Of a stretch of 64,000 nt of DNA, positions 36,101 to 46,081 are shown in pieces. Positions within the stretch are counted from its first letter, which is position 1. Each line of letters begins with the position of its first letter. Source of the DNA: Paenibacillus pabuli (lineage in GTDB: Bacteria > Bacillota > Bacilli > Paenibacillales > Paenibacillaceae); NCBI RefSeq assembly GCF_023101145.1, contig NZ_CP073714.1:2728001-2792000 (forward strand), written 5' to 3'. The notes under the pieces are model-generated. The model was not told the origin of the DNA and did no database searches. It was given only the letters and a program-made list of their open reading frames with translations. The position numbers and the translations under genes were made by a program.

Positions 36101-38675
36101 ACAGGAAAACAAGGATAAATTGCGAGTTTATGAATATGCGAAGTCCCTTAATATGAGTAGTAAGGAAATTATAACCATTCTTAAAAAGCTGGATATTCCC
36201 GTAAACAATCATATGAGTGTCATGGAGAATGGTTCAGTGGGTAAGGTGGAACAATTTTTTAAAGATATAAAATCCACTGCCGCTTCCAAACAAAGCAACG
36301 AAGCAAAATCCGTTGCTACTTCGTCAGTGCGCAGTGACAAAACAGTGGACAGCAACAAGCCGGCCGGCGGAGTGAACACGCCGAACAGCAGCAACCCATC
36401 CGGTAGTCCCGTACAAACAAAAATACAACAGGAAAAGCAGGTAGGTATGAACAATAGACCAAATTCCAACAATAACAATGGCTCCCAAAGACCTAGCGGC
36501 CAAGACAGCCGCAACAGAACCAACTCTTCCCAAGGCTCAAGCCAAGGAGGACAATCAAGTAATCGTCCAAGACCAGCTCAAGGTGGACAAAGCAGTACAG
36601 CATCCCGTCCGCAAAGTTCGGGTCAACGTCCATCGAACAGCGGTGGCGGTCAAACAAGAAGTGCTGGACCGAATAGCGGTGGTAATTCTGGGACTGGCGG
36701 CAACCGTACAGGTGGCCAAGGGCAGAACTCAGGACAAGGCCAACGCAGAGGCGGTCAAGGTAATTCCGGCAATAACAACAATAGCGGCAACCGTTCGAAC
36801 AGCGGTGGCGGTGGACGTCGTTATGACGACAACCGTGGCGGCAACTTCCGCGGTAACCGTGGTGGCAAGAACAATCGCAACAGAAATCAGCAACAGTATC
36901 AACAACGTGAGAAAATTGATAACACACCTAAGAAAATCATCGTACGTGGTGACATGACTGTTGGTGAAACAGCGAAGCTGCTTCATAAAGATGCTTCCGA
37001 AGTTATCAAAAAACTCATCGCAATGGGTGTTATGGCAACGATTAACCAAGAACTTGATATCGAAACGATCCTGCTGCTTGCTGGTGAGTTCGGTGTTGAG
37101 GTTGAAGTGAAAATTGTCCTTGAAGATGACCGCTTCGAGACACTGGAAGAAAATGATGATCCTGCTGACTTGCAAGCTCGTCCACCAGTTGTTACGATCA
37201 TGGGTCACGTTGACCATGGTAAAACAACATTGCTTGATGCGATTCGTTCAACAAATGTAACGGGCGGAGAAGCAGGCGGCATTACACAGCATATCGGTGC
37301 TTATCAAGTTGAAATAAACAACAAAAAAATCACGTTCCTGGATACACCGGGTCACGAAGCGTTTACCGCTATGCGTGCACGTGGAGCACAGGTTACGGAT
37401 ATTACAATTATTGTTGTAGCTGCAGATGATGGTGTTATGCCACAAACCGTTGAGGCGATTAACCATGCCAAAGCGGCTGGACTGCCAATTATCGTAGCTG
37501 TCAACAAAATTGATAAGCCGGGTGCAGATGCAGATAAAGTGAAACAGGAACTGACCAACTACGAACTCGTTCCGGAAGAGTGGGGCGGCGATACCATCTT
37601 TGTGAACGTTTCGGCGAAACAAAGAATTGGTCTGGAAGGTCTGCTTGAAATGATCCTGCTCGTTGCAGAAGTGAACGAGTACAAAGCGAACCCGGACAAA
37701 CGTGCCCGTGGTACAGTGATCGAAGCCGAGCTGGATAAAGGACGTGGCCCAGTTGCCCGTATTCTCGTACAGCACGGTACTCTGAAAGTCGGAGATGCTT
37801 TTGTTGCAGGTAACTGCTTCGGTCGCGTACGTGCGATGGTGAATGACAAAGGTCGTCGTTTAAAAGAAGCCGGACCTTCAACACCTGTAGAAATTACCGG
37901 TCTGACTGAGGTTCCAGGTGCGGGAGATCCGTTCATGGTGTTTGAGGATGAGCGTAAAGCCCGTTCCATCGCCGACAAACGTGCCATCACACAACGTGAA
38001 TCCGATCTGGGTACAAACACACGTGTGACATTGGACGATCTGTTCCAGCACATCAAAGACGGTGAAATCAAAGACCTTAACGTAATCATTAAAGGTGACG
38101 TACAAGGTTCGGTTGAAGCATTGAAAGGTTCACTTGCGAAGATCGAAGTTGAAGGTGTACGCGTGAAAATCATTCATAGCGGCGCTGGTGCGATTACCGA
38201 ATCCGACATCATTTTGGCAGCTGCATCAAATGCCATCGTGATCGGTTTCAACGTTCGTCCTGATAATCAGGCCAAAGTGACTGCGGATCAAGAGCAAGTA
38301 GACATTCGTCTGCACCGCGTCATCTACAGTGTTATCGAAGAGATTGAACAAGCGATGAAAGGGATGCTTGATCCGATCTATAAAGAAAATGTCATCGGTC
38401 ATGCTGAGGTTCGCAGCACGTTCAAAATCAGTAAAGTGGGTACCATTGCCGGATGTATGGTCACTTCAGGCAAAATTACGCGTTCCGCGGAAGCTCGCTT
38501 GATTCGTGACGGTATTGTCCTTTACGAAGGTAAACTGGATTCCCTGAAACGTTACAAAGATGATGCCAAAGAGGTAGCTCAAGGCTACGAATGTGGTATT
38601 ACACTGGATAACTACAACGATCTCAAAGAAGGCGATATTATCGAAGCCTTTGTTATGGAGACCGTACAACGATAA
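36093..38675 (+). CDS. infB: Translation initiation factor IF-2 with N/G/S/R-rich N-terminus
   Basis: IF-2 is the GTPase that delivers initiator tRNA to the 30S subunit. TTG start at 36093 behind CGGAGGTGG, 860 residues. An N-terminal domain (about 1-65) is followed by about 220 residues of low-complexity sequence rich in Asn, Gly, Ser, Gln and Arg, with RGG/RG-like units near its end. The conserved part has the IF2_N helix region (about 280-350), the G domain with P-loop GHVDHGKT at 371-378, NKID, and domains II-IV. B. subtilis ylxP, normally next, is absent. Confidence 0.97.
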   Translation: MSKQENKDKLRVYEYAKSLNMSSKEIITILKKLDIPVNNHMSVMENGSVGKVEQFFKDIKSTAASKQSNEAKSVATSSVRSDKTVDSNKPAGGVNTPNSSNPSGSPVQTKIQQEKQVGMNNRPNSNNNNGSQRPSGQDSRNRTNSSQGSSQGGQSSNRPRPAQGGQSSTASRPQSSGQRPSNSGGGQTRSAGPNSGGNSGTGGNRTGGQGQNSGQGQRRGGQGNSGNNNNSGNRSNSGGGGRRYDDNRGGNFRGNRGGKNNRNRNQQQYQQREKIDNTPKKIIVRGDMTVGETAKLLHKDASEVIKKLIAMGVMATINQELDIETILLLAGEFGVEVEVKIVLEDDRFETLEENDDPADLQARPPVVTIMGHVDHGKTTLLDAIRSTNVTGGEAGGITQHIGAYQVEINNKKITFLDTPGHEAFTAMRARGAQVTDITIIVVAADDGVMPQTVEAINHAKAAGLPIIVAVNKIDKPGADADKVKQELTNYELVPEEWGGDTIFVNVSAKQRIGLEGLLEMILLVAEVNEYKANPDKRARGTVIEAELDKGRGPVARILVQHGTLKVGDAFVAGNCFGRVRAMVNDKGRRLKEAGPSTPVEITGLTEVPGAGDPFMVFEDERKARSIADKRAITQRESDLGTNTRVTLDDLFQHIKDGEIKDLNVIIKGDVQGSVEALKGSLAKIEVEGVRVKIIHSGAGAITESDIILAAASNAIVIGFNVRPDNQAKVTADQEQVDIRLHRVIYSVIEEIEQAMKGMLDPIYKENVIGHAEVRSTFKISKVGTIAGCMVTSGKITRSAEARLIRDGIVLYEGKLDSLKRYKDDAKEVAQGYECGITLDNYNDLKEGDIIEAFVMETVQR

Positions 38676-38700
38676 GCAAGGAAGCATGAGGTGAACAACG

Positions 38701-39060
38701 ATGGCCAAGATTCGTACAGGTAGAGTGGGCGAGCAGATCAAGAAAGAACTTAGTGTGCTCATCCAGTCTGAACTGAAAGACCCTCGTATCGGCTTTATTA
38801 CCGTAACGGGAGTCGAAGTTACAGGCGACTTGTCGCAAGCCAAGGTTTATCTGAGTGTCTTCGGTGAACAGGAACAAAAGGATAATTCGCTTAAAGCGCT
38901 GGCAAAAGCAAATGGATTTTTGCGCTCTGAACTGGGCAAGCGTATTAGATTTCGTCATGTACCCGAGTTGATATTCAAGATCGACGAATCGATCGCATAT
39001 GGCAGCCGAATTGAGAAGCTGCTTGGTGATATCGGTACCGACAAGAACGAATCCGAGTAA
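38701..39060 (+). CDS. rbfA: Ribosome-binding factor A
   Basis: RbfA is a KH-like 30S maturation factor. The 119-residue protein contains IKKELSVLIQSELKDPRIG and the VYLSVFG strand, both typical. It follows infB directly (26 bases) where B. subtilis has ylxP in between. nrnA follows 20 bases later. Confidence 0.95.
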   Translation: MAKIRTGRVGEQIKKELSVLIQSELKDPRIGFITVTGVEVTGDLSQAKVYLSVFGEQEQKDNSLKALAKANGFLRSELGKRIRFRHVPELIFKIDESIAYGSRIEKLLGDIGTDKNESE

Positions 39061-39079
39061 CAGAATAAAGGAGACGGCA

Positions 39080-40057
39080 ATGCACACTTATGAACAGGCG
39101 CTTCAGGACGGAAAGCAATTTCTGCTGGAGCATGATGATTACCTGGTCGTGTCGCATGTACAGCCGGACGGTGACGCAGTCAGCTCGACGGTAACGGTGG
39201 GCTGGCTGCTGTCATGTCTGGGCAAGACATTCACAATGATTAATGAAGGTGAAATTCCACAGCGCATGCATTTTCTGTGGAATGCTGACAAGATTGTGAA
39301 CATGACCGAACAAGCACCGGAGCGGAAATATAAAGCGATAATCTGTGTGGATTGTGCAGACTTTTCCAGAGTAGGCCTGACGCGTCATTATTTCGACGAA
39401 GATGCAGTCATTTTAAATATTGATCATCATCCGACCAATGACGGCTACGGCACAGTAAACATCATTAAGCCGGATGCTGCAGCAACAGCTGAAATCTTGT
39501 TTGATTTTCTCAATCTTTTCCCGGTGAAATGGAATAAGGACGTGGCTACAGCAGTCTATACAGGATTGCTAACAGACACAGGTGGATTCCGCTATGCCAA
39601 CACGAGTCCTAATGTGATGACCACCGCATCCAAATTGCTTGAACATGGTGTGGATGGGCCTTATCTTGCACAGCTTTTGCTTGAACAGGTTACACTTCCC
39701 CAAGTCCGTATATTGAATCAGGCACTCTCAAGTCTACAAATGACTGACGATGGCAAAATTGCCTGGGTAGTCATTACACCAGAAGATATGATCTCCTGTG
39801 GTGCGGCCAATGAAGATCTTGAAGGGGTAGTCAATTACCCGCGTAACATTCAAGGGGTGGAAGTAGGCATCTTTTTTAAAGTGATTAATGACAATGCGGT
39901 GAAGGTATCTCTTCGGTCAGCTGGCAAGGTTGATGTTGCTTCGCTTGCACAGAACTTTGGTGGAGGCGGACATGTACTCGCAGCTGGATGCCGCGTGGAG
40001 GGTAAGTTGGAGGAGATCGTCGAATTGGTACTAAAGCAGGTGAATGCTCAATGGTAA
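39080..40057 (+). CDS. nrnA: NanoRNase/pAp phosphatase NrnA (DHH family)
   Basis: NrnA degrades 2-5-nt RNAs and 3'-phosphoadenosine 5'-phosphate. The ATG at 39080 follows AAAGGAGA and gives 325 residues. Motifs: PDGDAVSS (near residue 30), CADFSR, DHHPTN, and the C-terminal DHHA1 motif GGGGHVLAAGC. In B. subtilis nrnA lies elsewhere; here it lies between rbfA and truB. It overlaps truB by 7 bases. Confidence 0.94.
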   Translation: MHTYEQALQDGKQFLLEHDDYLVVSHVQPDGDAVSSTVTVGWLLSCLGKTFTMINEGEIPQRMHFLWNADKIVNMTEQAPERKYKAIICVDCADFSRVGLTRHYFDEDAVILNIDHHPTNDGYGTVNIIKPDAAATAEILFDFLNLFPVKWNKDVATAVYTGLLTDTGGFRYANTSPNVMTTASKLLEHGVDGPYLAQLLLEQVTLPQVRILNQALSSLQMTDDGKIAWVVITPEDMISCGAANEDLEGVVNYPRNIQGVEVGIFFKVINDNAVKVSLRSAGKVDVASLAQNFGGGGHVLAAGCRVEGKLEEIVELVLKQVNAQW

Positions 40058-40974
40058 AGCCATTTGAAGGCGTACTTCCAGTGTACAAACCAGCGGGATT
40101 TACTTCTCATGATGTTGTGGCCAAAATGCGTCGCATTCTCAAAATGAAACGTATTGGTCACACAGGCACATTGGACCCTCAGGTTACTGGCGTACTTCCG
40201 CTTTGTCTTGGGCGGGCAACACGTGTGGTGGAGTACATGCAGGAGCTCCCCAAGGAATACCTGGCAACCCTGCGACTGGGTCTTTCTACTGACACGGAGG
40301 ATATGACTGGTGAGGTTATTGAGCGGTCGGAGACTGCTGTTGAGGTGACAAAGGAACAGGTTCAGCAGGTGCTGGAGAAATTCCTGGGTACCATCTCTCA
40401 AGTCCCACCTATGTATTCTGCGGTTAAAGTGGATGGAAAACGTCTCTATGAACTTGCTCGTGAAGGTAAAACGGTAGAGCGTAAGAGTCGCGAAGTTACG
40501 ATCTATGAGCTGGAATTGACAGGTATGGAGAATCAAGGCGATACTACGGATATATCATTTCGTGCTTTATGCTCCAAAGGGACGTACATTCGAACGTTAT
40601 GTGTGGATATTGGCAGAGAATTGGGGTACCCGTCCACCATGCTGCAGCTGGAGCGCACGATGTCGGCCGGAATTTCCGCAGAACATTGCCTTCGCTTTAA
40701 AGAAGTGGAACAACGCATGATCGATGGAACATTAGCTGAAGTGCTGATTCCGGTGGATGAAGCCATCTCTTCCATTCCGGCACATACGGTGGGTTCGGAT
40801 CAAGCCAAGGGAGCGCTTCAAGGCCAGAAATTGTCGGCGCGTTTGCTCGAACCGCCTGCAGATCAACCAGGTCTATTGCGGTTATATGATCAGGATGGGA
40901 CGTTTCTGGGCATATTTGAACGGGATGAAATGAAAGCAACGGTGAGAGCTGTTAAAGTCTTTTTGCCGGAATAA
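40051..40974 (+). CDS. truB: tRNA pseudouridine55 synthase TruB
   Basis: TruB isomerises U55 in the T-loop of all elongator tRNAs. The 307-residue protein has GHTGTLDP with catalytic D42, the YLATLRLG and VPPMYSAVKVDGKRLYELAR motifs, and a C-terminal PUA-like domain. The start overlaps nrnA. ribF follows. Confidence 0.96.
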   Translation: MVKPFEGVLPVYKPAGFTSHDVVAKMRRILKMKRIGHTGTLDPQVTGVLPLCLGRATRVVEYMQELPKEYLATLRLGLSTDTEDMTGEVIERSETAVEVTKEQVQQVLEKFLGTISQVPPMYSAVKVDGKRLYELAREGKTVERKSREVTIYELELTGMENQGDTTDISFRALCSKGTYIRTLCVDIGRELGYPSTMLQLERTMSAGISAEHCLRFKEVEQRMIDGTLAEVLIPVDEAISSIPAHTVGSDQAKGALQGQKLSARLLEPPADQPGLLRLYDQDGTFLGIFERDEMKATVRAVKVFLPE

Positions 40975-41040
40975 AGAGGTTTCTGGTTTGAGTGGTTTGA
41001 CTCAAGCTTGGCCTATCAAGTGAAATGCAGGTGAATGATT

Positions 41041-41979
41041 GTGAAAACCGTAATGCTAACCTATCCGCAGACGTTACATTCGGCTGTTCAGAGCACACGT
41101 CCCCAAGTGCTCGCGATCGGTCAGTTTGACGGGCTGCATCTCGGACATGCAAGTGTCATTTTGTCAGCCGTCCGCATTGCACGCGAAACAGGCATGCAGG
41201 CAGCGGTGATGACCTTTCATCCTCATCCGAAGGAAGTTATGCGCAAAGGGGATTACGAGGGATATTTAACTCCCTTGAGAGACAAAGAAGACATCCTGGC
41301 GGAGATGGGGGTAGACGTACTCTACGTAGTCGAATTCAATGAGGAATTCTCAAAGTTGACGCCGCAGCAATTTGCACATGATCTGCTGCTTCCACTTCAG
41401 ACTCGAACAGCGGTAGTTGGTTTTGACTTCCGCTTCGGTCACAAGGGAGCAGGGGATGAGCAGCTTCTTCGCACATTGGGAGAAGGCGAAATGACGGTGG
41501 AGACTGTACCTCCATTCCTGTTAAATGGTGAGAAGGTCAGCAGTTCTCTTATTCGTGGCCTGTTGAAGCGTGGAGAAATGGACGAAGCCAGTCAATGGCT
41601 CGGACGACCATACAGCATCAGGGGAACTGTAATTCATGGAGAGAAACGTGGACGGACCATTGGCTTTCCTACTGCTAACCTTGAACTTACGGATCATTAT
41701 GTTACGCCAGCAAAAGGCGTTTATGCTGTTCGTGTACAATATGGGGAACAGGAACTGCGTGGCGTTATGAATCTTGGCGTTAAACCTACCTTTCATGAAA
41801 ATGGAATGAAACCTACGTTTGAGGTGCACTTGCTTGATTTTGATGGGCAAATATATGATCAGGAATTAAAGGTTGAGCTTGTTCACTACATTCGTGCCGA
41901 GCGAAAATTCGACTCGATTGATGCCTTAATCAGTCAGATTCGTGAAGATGCATTAACCGCCGCCCGCCTGTTATCTTAA
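41041..41979 (+). CDS. ribF: Bifunctional riboflavin kinase / FMN adenylyltransferase
   Basis: The enzyme converts riboflavin to FMN and FAD. I chose GTG at 41041, 6 bases after AGGTGA, because the upstream ATG (41035) touches the ribosome binding site; the resulting MKTVMLTYP start matches the family (312 residues). The N-terminal nucleotidyltransferase has QFDGLHLGH; the C-terminal kinase has GRTIGFPTANLEL. No FMN riboswitch is visible near it. Confidence 0.95.
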   Translation: MKTVMLTYPQTLHSAVQSTRPQVLAIGQFDGLHLGHASVILSAVRIARETGMQAAVMTFHPHPKEVMRKGDYEGYLTPLRDKEDILAEMGVDVLYVVEFNEEFSKLTPQQFAHDLLLPLQTRTAVVGFDFRFGHKGAGDEQLLRTLGEGEMTVETVPPFLLNGEKVSSSLIRGLLKRGEMDEASQWLGRPYSIRGTVIHGEKRGRTIGFPTANLELTDHYVTPAKGVYAVRVQYGEQELRGVMNLGVKPTFHENGMKPTFEVHLLDFDGQIYDQELKVELVHYIRAERKFDSIDALISQIREDALTAARLLS

Positions 41980-42005
41980 GGCGCAGGACAAAATACATGT
42001 TTACA

Positions 42006-42035
42006 TTTACTTTATCTGGGCAACTATGATATAAT
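42006..42035 (+). promoter_or_regulatory. Promoter of rpsO with extended -10
   Basis: TATAAT at 42030-42035 is preceded by TGA (extended -10). TTTACT at 42006-42011 is a fair -35 with an 18-base spacer. The start site would be near 42042, giving a leader of about 95 bases. Confidence 0.7.
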
Positions 42036-42041
42036 GTACTA

Positions 42042-42137
42042 CGTTGTCGTTTGAGACAACAATAACCTTGGCTTGGTTGCTTGCTCTCACCGGCGGCGAC
42101 GAGGCTAATGGCGATTATAATGAAGGAGGTGAATAGG
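42042..42137 (+). promoter_or_regulatory. rpsO leader, possible S15 autoregulatory element
   Basis: The leader holds a hairpin GTTGTC/GACAAC (42043-42060), a second AACC/GGTT pairing (42064-42078) and a GGCGGCGACGAGGC stretch before the AAGGAGG site at about 42123. S15 represses its own mRNA by binding a leader junction in Geobacillus and other bacteria; the presence of helices here is compatible, but the binding motif was not proven. Confidence 0.45.
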
Positions 42138-42407
42138 ATGGCATTGACTCAAGAACGTAAACAACAACTGATCGACGAGCACAAAACTCATGAGTCCGAT
42201 ACTGGATCACCTGAGGTGCAAGTTGCTATCCTTACGGAAAACATCAGAAGTTTGACAGACCACTTGCGTACGCACAAAAAGGATCACCACTCACGTCGTG
42301 GACTTTTGAAAATGGTAGGTCAACGTCGTAAGCTTTTGGCTTACGTGAAAAACAAAGATGTTAAACGTTACAGCGCACTGATCGAAAAACTCGGATTGCG
42401 TCGTTAA
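42138..42407 (+). CDS. rpsO: 30S ribosomal protein S15
   Basis: S15 is an early 30S assembly protein binding the central domain of 16S rRNA. The ATG at 42138 follows AAGGAGGTGAA. The 89-residue protein has the classic [20 protein letters not shown] and [19 protein letters not shown] motifs. It has its own promoter and a strong terminator after it; pnp follows. Confidence 0.98.
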   Translation: MALTQERKQQLIDEHKTHESDTGSPEVQVAILTENIRSLTDHLRTHKKDHHSRRGLLKMVGQRRKLLAYVKNKDVKRYSALIEKLGLRR

Positions 42408-42429
42408 TTATCGTACATGTTTTCAAAAT

Positions 42430-42498
42430 CAACCTGGCTGTTATCCGTCATTCCTTTGTCTAAAAGGACAAGCGGAGCTTACAGCCGGGTTGTTTTGT
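42430..42498 (+). terminator. Terminator after rpsO
   Basis: CAACCTGGCTGT (42430-42441) pairs with ACAGCCGGGTTG (42481-42492) over 12 bp with one G-U pair, followed by TTTTGT. The loop contains more partial pairing. Confidence 0.85.
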
Positions 42499-42532
42499 AG
42501 ATGAACATGTTGCCATATATTTGTAGCTGATG

Positions 42533-42557
42533 GCTCCGCAAGGAGCTTTTGTTTTGC
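42533..42557 (+). terminator. Second small terminator-like hairpin before pnp
   Basis: GCTCC (42533-42537) and GGAGC (42542-42546) form a 5-bp stem with a GCAA loop followed by TTTTGTTTTG. It backs up the stronger terminator just upstream. The next ~100 bases up to pnp show no convincing promoter. Confidence 0.5.
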
Positions 42558-42660
42558 AAGTGAGCATGTTGCTGTGGAGTTAATGAATGCAGGACAAGCA
42601 GGAAATACTGTGAAAATGCAGAATCCAATGTGTTAGGAACGAATTATAAGGAGGGATTTC

Positions 42661-44763
42661 ATGGAACAGCGTGTTGAAATGCAGCTTGGTGGAAGAAAGC
42701 TTACGCTTGAAACAGGGCGTTTGGCCAAGCAGGCTAATGCTGCCGTTAAGGTAACGTACGGGGATACCGTTGTATTGTGTACCGTGACAGCATCAAGTGA
42801 GCCTAAAGATCTGGACTTTTTCCCATTAACGGTAAACTATGAAGAAAGATTGTATGCCGTTGGTAAAATTCCAGGTGGATTTATTAAACGTGAAGGCAGA
42901 CCGAGTGAGAAAGCGATTCTGGCGAGCCGTTTGACAGACCGTCCAATTCGTCCTTTGTTCCCGGAAGGTTTCCGGAATGATGTACAAGTTCTGAATATTG
43001 TTATGAGTGTGGATCAGGACTGCGAACCGCAAATTGCTGCCATGATCGGTACATCGGCTGCACTGAGCATTTCGGATGTTCCATTTAGCGGACCGATTGG
43101 TGGCGTAAAAGTTGGGCGTATTGATGGCGAATTCATCATTAACCCAACGATTGCACAGCTTGAGGTAAGTGAGATTGAACTCGTTGTTGCAGGAACCAAA
43201 GATGCCATCATGATGGTTGAAGCGGAAGCGAACGAAGTTCCGGAAGAAGTAATGCTTGAGGCAATTATGTTTGGACATGACGAGATCAAAAATATTGTGG
43301 CAGTCATTGAACAACTTGTACAAGTGGCTGGTAAAGAAAAAATGGCTGTAAAATTACATGCCGTTAATGCAGAAGTTAACAGCAATGTTCGTGAGTTCGC
43401 CAGTGCTCGTCTGGTTGAAGCTGTTAAAATTGCTGAGAAACATGCCCGTCAGGACGCAATTGATGTCGTGAATGACGAAACCGTTGCTCACTTCGAAGAG
43501 AAGTATATTGAAACTCCTGAACTGCTTAAAGATGTGAAAGAAGTGCTGCACGATATCGTGAAAGAAGAAGTGCGTCGTCTTATCACACATGATAAAGTTC
43601 GCCCGGATGGACGTGGACTCGCTGAGATCCGTCCAATTGAATGTGATACTTCCCTGCTTCCACGTACTCACGGTTCAGGTCTGTTCACTCGTGGTCAAAC
43701 ACAAGCGCTCAGCATTTGTACACTTGGTGCACTGGGTGATGTTCAGATTTTGGATGGAATCAGTCTTGAAGAAACAAAACGCTTCATGCATCACTACAAC
43801 TTCCCGCCGTTCAGCGTAGGTGAGGCTCGGCCATTGCGTGCTCCAGGCCGTCGCGAAATCGGACATGGTGCTCTGGGAGAGCGTGCTCTTTCCAAAGTCA
43901 TTCCTTCCGAAACAGACTTCCCATATACGATTCGTTTGGTATCCGAAGTGCTGGAATCCAACGGATCAACTTCCCAGGCAAGTATCTGTGCCAGCACATT
44001 GGCTATGATGGATGCAGGTGTACCAATTAAAGCTCCAGTAGCAGGTGTAGCTATGGGTCTCATCAAAGACGGAGAACATGTATCCATTCTGAGTGATATT
44101 CAAGGTATGGAAGATCACCTCGGTGACATGGACTTCAAAGTAGCAGGAACGCCTGACGGTGTAACCGCTATTCAAATGGACATCAAAATTGATGGCATTG
44201 ATCGTCAAATTTTGTCTGAAGCATTGGCTCAAGCCAAAGAAGGTCGTATGCATATCTTGAGCAAAATGACCGAAGTGATGAAAACTCCGCGTGAGCAGTT
44301 GTCACAATATGCCCCTAAAATTACAACCATGCACATCAACCCGGACAAAATCCGTGATGTTATCGGTGCAGGTGGTAAAATTATCAATAAAATCATCGAA
44401 GAAACCGGTGTTAAAATTGATATTGAACAGGATGGCCGTGTCTTTATCGCTTCTTCCAACCAAGAGATGAATGATAAAGCCAAATCGATCATCGAAGGTA
44501 TCGTTCGTGAAGTTCTGGTTGGCGAGATTTATGTAGGTAAAGTGAAACGTGTTGAGAAGTTTGGTGCATTCGTTGAAGTGCTGCCGAACAAAGAAGGTCT
44601 GGTTCACATCTCACAATTGTCCACAGAGCGTGTGGCTAAAGTGGAAGATGTTGTTGCTATTGGTGATTCCATTACGGTAAAAGTAACGGAAATTGACCCA
44701 CAAGGCCGGATCAACTTGTCCCGCAAAGCCGTATTGACTGCCGAAGCTCCGGCTCAATCATAG
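42661..44763 (+). CDS. pnp: Polyribonucleotide nucleotidyltransferase (PNPase)
   Basis: PNPase degrades RNA 3' to 5' using phosphate and is a core RNA-decay enzyme. The 700-residue protein has two RNase PH domains (about 1-220 and 300-540) with a helical linker, then a KH domain ([15 protein letters not shown] near 565) and an S1 domain (about 620-690). Start ATG with AAGGAGGG. It is flanked by terminators on both sides, so it is probably expressed on its own, and rnpM, nrnA and RNase J nearby serve related RNA metabolism. Confidence 0.98.
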   Translation: MEQRVEMQLGGRKLTLETGRLAKQANAAVKVTYGDTVVLCTVTASSEPKDLDFFPLTVNYEERLYAVGKIPGGFIKREGRPSEKAILASRLTDRPIRPLFPEGFRNDVQVLNIVMSVDQDCEPQIAAMIGTSAALSISDVPFSGPIGGVKVGRIDGEFIINPTIAQLEVSEIELVVAGTKDAIMMVEAEANEVPEEVMLEAIMFGHDEIKNIVAVIEQLVQVAGKEKMAVKLHAVNAEVNSNVREFASARLVEAVKIAEKHARQDAIDVVNDETVAHFEEKYIETPELLKDVKEVLHDIVKEEVRRLITHDKVRPDGRGLAEIRPIECDTSLLPRTHGSGLFTRGQTQALSICTLGALGDVQILDGISLEETKRFMHHYNFPPFSVGEARPLRAPGRREIGHGALGERALSKVIPSETDFPYTIRLVSEVLESNGSTSQASICASTLAMMDAGVPIKAPVAGVAMGLIKDGEHVSILSDIQGMEDHLGDMDFKVAGTPDGVTAIQMDIKIDGIDRQILSEALAQAKEGRMHILSKMTEVMKTPREQLSQYAPKITTMHINPDKIRDVIGAGGKIINKIIEETGVKIDIEQDGRVFIASSNQEMNDKAKSIIEGIVREVLVGEIYVGKVKRVEKFGAFVEVLPNKEGLVHISQLSTERVAKVEDVVAIGDSITVKVTEIDPQGRINLSRKAVLTAEAPAQS

Positions 44764-44802
44764 GCTGCACACCACCGTTTTTTTGAAAAGATTGATTGAA
44801 TG

Positions 44803-44836
44803 AAGAGACAGAATGTGAATTTCTGGCTCTTTTTTT
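44803..44836 (+). terminator. Terminator after pnp
   Basis: AAGAGACAGAA (44803-44813) pairs with TTCTGGCTCTT (44821-44831) with one mismatch, followed by a T7-8 run. The 150 bases between it and the next gene hold a small TTGTCC/GGACAA hairpin near 44944 and no clear promoter. Confidence 0.85.
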
Positions 44837-44986
44837 AACGTTTAAATACTTTATGAAAACGGTTGGCTACTCCATAAAGCCTTTGAATCCAGCTTTTGAA
44901 GTTACTTTACTTGAACAGCTTGTTTTATTCATATTCTTGCCCTTGTCCTCATATGATGGGGACAAAGACGGCGGGAGGATGGAGCT

Positions 44987-45982
44987 GTGAGAAACCAATC
45001 CAAAAAGCTGGCGGCTGTTCTGGTAGGTATGGCAGCTGTCATACTAATCGGACAAGTGGGCAGTGTAGGTACATACATTACGGAAATCCGTGATGGTCCG
45101 GGCACGCAAAATGCATTTGATATGTTCAAAGAGGCAACTGGAGAAGAGCAGCTGTTGTCGGCGATCCGGGATAAAGCGGCCGAAACGAAGATCGCTCCGA
45201 TCAATGCCAGAGTGGATCGGGTCTGGAAAGCGATACCTGGGTATAACGGAATAGAAATTGATGTGGAAGCCACGTATCGTAAAGCACTCGGCGGCACGCT
45301 GAATACCAAGATAGCATATGTCTATCGGCAGACTGAACCTGAAATTCAGCTTAAGGATTTGGGTGCACACCCGATTTACCGGGGAAATGCCGAAAAGCCA
45401 ATGGTGTCTTTCATGATTAATGTTGCGTGGGGTAATGAATTCATTATCCCGATGTTAGATACGCTGGATGCCGAAAAAGTCAAAGCTACCTTTTTTCTGG
45501 ATGGAAGCTGGTTGAGCAAAAATGAGGAACTGGCCAAAGAAATCCAAAAGCGTGGACATGAGTTATCAAATCATGCATATTCACATCCGAACATGAGTCG
45601 GTTGAGTACGGAACGGGCGAAGCTGGAGATCAGTAAAACCCAGGACCTGCTCAAAGAAAAGTTGGGTGTGGAAAACCACTGGTTTGCCCCGCCTTCCGGG
45701 GATTTTAATCAACAAACGGTTGACATTGCTTCCCGCATGGGACTGCAAACGGTACTTTGGACACTGGATACCGTAGATTGGCGCAAACCAAGTTCTGATT
45801 CTGTTGTAGCCAAAATCGCTAAAAATGTGGAAGCTGGCACATTAATTCTGATGCACCCCACGGCTGCTTCTTCAGGAGCTTTAAAAGGAATGATTGATTC
45901 CATACGAGCCAAGGGTTTGACACTTGGAACCGTAAGCGAAACGTTGTCATCGGAGCGAATTAAGGGCTCAGCGGTTGAGTGA
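44987..45982 (+). CDS. ylxY: YlxY-like polysaccharide deacetylase family protein, metal-site Asp missing
   Basis: The 331-residue protein starts with GTG at 44987 behind GGGAGG. It has an N-terminal signal anchor (about residues 8-25) and a NodB-type domain (about 138-325). The His motif HAYSHP (H196, H200) is intact. The usual first motif TFDDG is replaced by SFMINVAWG (residues 141-149), so the catalytic and metal-binding Asp residues are missing. B. subtilis YlxY at the same place is a putative sporulation deacetylase and, as I recall, has the same change. It may bind rather than deacetylate glycan. Confidence 0.88.
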   Translation: MRNQSKKLAAVLVGMAAVILIGQVGSVGTYITEIRDGPGTQNAFDMFKEATGEEQLLSAIRDKAAETKIAPINARVDRVWKAIPGYNGIEIDVEATYRKALGGTLNTKIAYVYRQTEPEIQLKDLGAHPIYRGNAEKPMVSFMINVAWGNEFIIPMLDTLDAEKVKATFFLDGSWLSKNEELAKEIQKRGHELSNHAYSHPNMSRLSTERAKLEISKTQDLLKEKLGVENHWFAPPSGDFNQQTVDIASRMGLQTVLWTLDTVDWRKPSSDSVVAKIAKNVEAGTLILMHPTAASSGALKGMIDSIRAKGLTLGTVSETLSSERIKGSAVE

Positions 45983-46081
45983 ATGATGTTTTTTTGTTAA
46001 TATCAAACAGTTGGAACCAAATGTCGATTTCAATTTTTGTGTTGAAATCTGGGCAATTATAGAGATGTAGGAGGGCCAACC

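Noticed and set aside
36478..36957. 159-codon + strand frame inside infB
   Set aside because: Alternate reading of the low-complexity infB segment; no start site and biased composition caused by the repeats.
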